Assembly: GCF_900109575.1 (NCBI RefSeq)
Contig: NZ_FOAF01000011.1
Span: 62,001-126,000 of the forward strand
Direction of reading: 5' to 3'
Origin: Olivibacter domesticus
Lineage (GTDB): Bacteria; Bacteroidota; Bacteroidia; Sphingobacteriales; Sphingobacteriaceae
Length of the DNA: 64,000 nucleotides
Of the stretch, positions 63,101 to 64,000 are shown in pieces. The translations under genes were made by a program, and so were the position numbers. The stretch's first letter is position 1. Each line of letters opens with the position of its first letter. The notes beneath the pieces are model-generated. The model was not told the origin of the DNA. It was given only the letters and a program-made list of their open reading frames with translations, and ran no database searches.

Positions 63101-63667
63101 ATAATTCCCTTCCGCATTTGATGATGTGCCTTTAGACGTGCCTTTAATTAATACTGAAACACCGGGAATAGGTGATCCGAGCGAGTCCGTTATCGTGCCT
63201 CCAACAAGTCGATCCTGATGAGTTGACGGTGCTTCCGTAACAGGCGTCAATACTCTTTTTTTGAGGACTATCAGTTTGTTCTGAACTTGATAACTGCATG
63301 GCTGGTCTTTAAATATGTAATTTAAAGCATCTTCAACAGTCACGTTTTGCAGGGAAACGCTGATCGGCTTCATCTGTTCAACATCATTCTTTCTATAAAA
63401 GAATGTATAACCCGTTTGCTTTTCAATCGTTGTTAGCAATTGAGTAACGGTCGCATTCTTTTGATCAAGGCTAACTTTTTGTGCCAAAACTTTTTCGGCC
63501 ATGGCCGTTTGTAAGCACATTACTGTTGCCAGCGCCACTAACATATTCATGAGAAGAAGCTTTTTAAAGTTTATTGGCCAGGGTCTTTTTTTACTTAGTA
63601 CAGTAACCCCCTTCCTATTGTATCGGCTGCATATTAGCCGTCTTTGGTCAAATTGATTTATTTGCAT
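60194..63667 (-). CDS. SusC/RagA-type TonB-dependent receptor with STN signalling domain
   Basis: A 1157-residue outer-membrane importer. A long N-terminus (signal helix at about 36-58) is followed by an STN domain (about 65-130, VSLDQKNATVTQLLTTIEKQTGYTFFYRKNDVEQMKPI), a carboxypeptidase-regulatory-like domain (GGTITDSLGSPIPGVSVLIKGTSKG), a plug with EEVVVIGYGSQQRRDVTGSVAPI and VLKDASATAIYGSRGANGV, and the barrel. The STN domain signals substrate arrival to a FecR anti-sigma protein in the inner membrane, and a FecR gene end lies directly upstream (63854-64000). So this transporter should be induced by its own substrate through an ECF sigma factor encoded beyond the window. Confidence 0.95.
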   Translation of the reverse strand: MQINQFDQRRLICSRYNRKGVTVLSKKRPWPINFKKLLLMNMLVALATVMCLQTAMAEKVLAQKVSLDQKNATVTQLLTTIEKQTGYTFFYRKNDVEQMKPISVSLQNVTVEDALNYIFKDQPCSYQVQNKLIVLKKRVLTPVTEAPSTHQDRLVGGTITDSLGSPIPGVSVLIKGTSKGTSSNAEGNYQLQAEKGQVLVFRNIGYQEKEVTIGEGAKLDVVLASASEGLEEVVVIGYGSQQRRDVTGSVAPISMENVRGQAISSPDQALTGQVSGVNVSTSNGTPGGGPRIQVRGIGAIGAGSEPLYVIDGFPIPSSSGQQSNPMSAINPQDIASMTVLKDASATAIYGSRGANGVIIITTKRGASGKPVIQFSGSTGLQEVPQTGRPDLMNGQEFAQWRKEAIMDKIRFEEGREPTLEDVPELYRDPSLIGEGTNWFDEVTRVAPMTDLNLSISGGTEKIKTYVSAGYFNQEGVMLNTGFDRFSIRTNVDANLSDRFKVGINLSPSLTFTRGGVNGQGRDEGFDIASPIPPVYNEDGSYNAYIQSPGSFGVPNPVMFLNETTNKASRIKLLMNTYAEYSILDNLKFKTTFNVDYEDGNSEYFRPSILGNQNAAPPSVPSGQYIQSKYLNWLNENTLNYDFNTDNGHSLTALIGFTVQSQKNQSADFTGNQFPDDDIKTLNGAARITGGTDKSDWALISYLARANYSYLDKYLVTATVRTDGSSRFGVNNRWGTFPSLALGWRASQETFLKDVKWLNDLKFRASYGFTGNFNIGNYSYMSNIGTNDYVFNGTLASGRVMNTLGNPSLGWEKMREFNAGVDFVGFNNRLTFSIDYYHRNTQDLLLNVEIPESSGFSTVTENRGDVLNKGLEFALNSVNIAKDDFNWSTSFNISFNRNKVLALGRSDDPIYSGVSSEGNPTNITKIGSPVGLLFGYVAEGIYQNEADLAQYPSFPGAIPGNMRFRDVNGDGQITPVEDFDVIGNPYPDFTWGITNSLRFKNWDFRVLVVGSVGAEMLRATNFYTGNIDGVFNVRKEIADRWRSPEQPGNGKVPTTNGTGRGRVMYRDTHSYSVEKTDYAWIRNITLGYTLPNGLGKNKFIQQVRLYGTVQNAFLFTGYSGNPEGTNYNREDTGALVPGIDYSNYPVPRIFTLGANLTF

Positions 63668-63751
63668 AATTTTGCAATGTTTGTGGTTTATCTTAGTTAA
63701 TGATATAGCTCGTCATCGCTATGAATACTTGGCTAGATTTACTCAATTGAT

Positions 63752-63778
63752 ACCGATAGTGTTACGAGCACTATCGGT
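63752..63778 (-). terminator. hairpin between the FecR gene and SusC
   Basis: ACCGATAGTG (63752-63761) and CACTATCGGT (63769-63778) form a perfect 10-bp stem with a 7-nt loop. There is no T-run behind it in either direction. Lying in the 186-bp gap after FecR, it may end or thin out the sigma/FecR transcript so that SusC starts from its own promoter. Confidence 0.5.
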
Positions 63779-63853
63779 TATTTAATAAATAGGCCTTTGT
63801 AAGTTGTATGCTTAAGGTTTATACATAAAGCTCCCTCCTTTCCGAATTTTATA

Positions 63854-64000
63854 CTAGATGATAGTTAATTTTCGACCTTCTATTTTAAATTTCACCCCTA
63901 CTGTTTCCAAGACATTTAATGCTTCATCCAGGCTTAAAGATTTTGGAATTTTGCCAACAAAAACATCGGCAACATGACGCCTTTCATATATCACATCCAC
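63854..64000 (-). CDS. FecR anti-sigma factor, C-terminal end (truncated by the window)
   Basis: The minus strand reads 48 residues from the right edge to a TAG at 63856-63854: VDVIYERRHVADVFVGKIPK, then a segment SLSLDEALNVLETVGVKF and a final KLTII. This is the DUF4974 domain that closes FecR proteins in this phylum and that docks with the STN domain of the receptor. Only the end is visible. Together with the STN-SusC downstream it completes a cell-surface signalling set; the ECF sigma gene should lie just beyond 64000. Confidence 0.88.
   Translation of the reverse strand: MDVIYERRHVADVFVGKIPKSLSLDEALNVLETVGVKFKIEGRKLTII

Noticed and set aside
1-64000. tRNA, rRNA or known riboswitch
   Set aside because: I saw no cloverleaf, rRNA-like segment or recognised riboswitch core while reading both strands; a covariance-model scan would be needed to exclude small RNAs.

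Overview
The window looks like a piece of chromosome from a Bacteroidota bacterium, most likely of the order Sphingobacteriales (Pedobacter/Olivibacter/Sphingobacterium-like). The reasons are two SusC/SusD pairs, a SusC with an N-terminal STN domain behind a FecR anti-sigma gene, promoters resembling TTG-N16..20-TAnnTTTG instead of the E. coli type, a long form of signal peptidase I with extra N-terminal membrane segments, the neighbourhood parA-parB-DUF5683-dapB-lepB, and low-to-moderate G+C. I see no rRNA, tRNA, CRISPR array, prophage or transposase gene.

Layout. 1-2.5 kb: an edge-truncated gene, an outer-membrane beta-barrel protein and an ECF sigma/anti-sigma pair (all minus strand). 2.8-9.9 kb (plus): an LDH2/malate dehydrogenase-like oxidoreductase and a complete tripartite RND efflux operon. 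10-14.7 kb (minus): lepB, dapB, DUF5683, parB, parA. 15.0-15.1 kb: two DnaA-box sequences 1 bp apart. 15-28.6 kb: FMN reductase, a DeoR regulator, and a plus-strand uptake and catabolism cluster (SusC, SusD, polyol-type MFS permease, 2-hydroxyacid dehydrogenase, two FGGY kinases, histidine phosphatase, secreted glycerophosphodiesterase). 28.7-64 kb: every gene is on the minus strand.

Read in its own direction (64 kb down to 28.7 kb), the long minus-strand block holds: FecR (cut by the window edge), STN-SusC, SusD; a cytochrome c/sugar-dehydrogenase-like lipoprotein, a DUF4432 epimerase, a cupin isomerase, a TIM-barrel isomerase and a Gfo/Idh/MocA oxidoreductase; then a tight run DUF1080 lipoprotein, TMEM220-like membrane protein and eboA-B-C-D-E-F; then two GH106 and one GH78 alpha-L-rhamnosidases, a GH127-like enzyme and a short GH78-like enzyme; and finally a GntR-type regulator. 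A reasonable reading is that rhamnosylated glycans or plant glycosides are imported through SusCD, rhamnose and arabinofuranose are removed in the periplasm, and the remaining glycoside is processed by a 3-keto-sugar route.

The most interesting part is the complete ebo cluster (a conserved but poorly understood metabolite-trafficking operon) led by a DUF1080 lipoprotein and a TMEM220 protein and placed between these sugar genes. Three copies of a modular, hairpin-containing intergenic repeat (about 29.9, 50.9 and 58.5 kb) sit just downstream of stop codons and break the minus-strand block into segments. A 15-bp motif built from two ATCCTG-like half-sites 10 bp apart lies upstream of both GH106 genes and may be the operator of their regulator.
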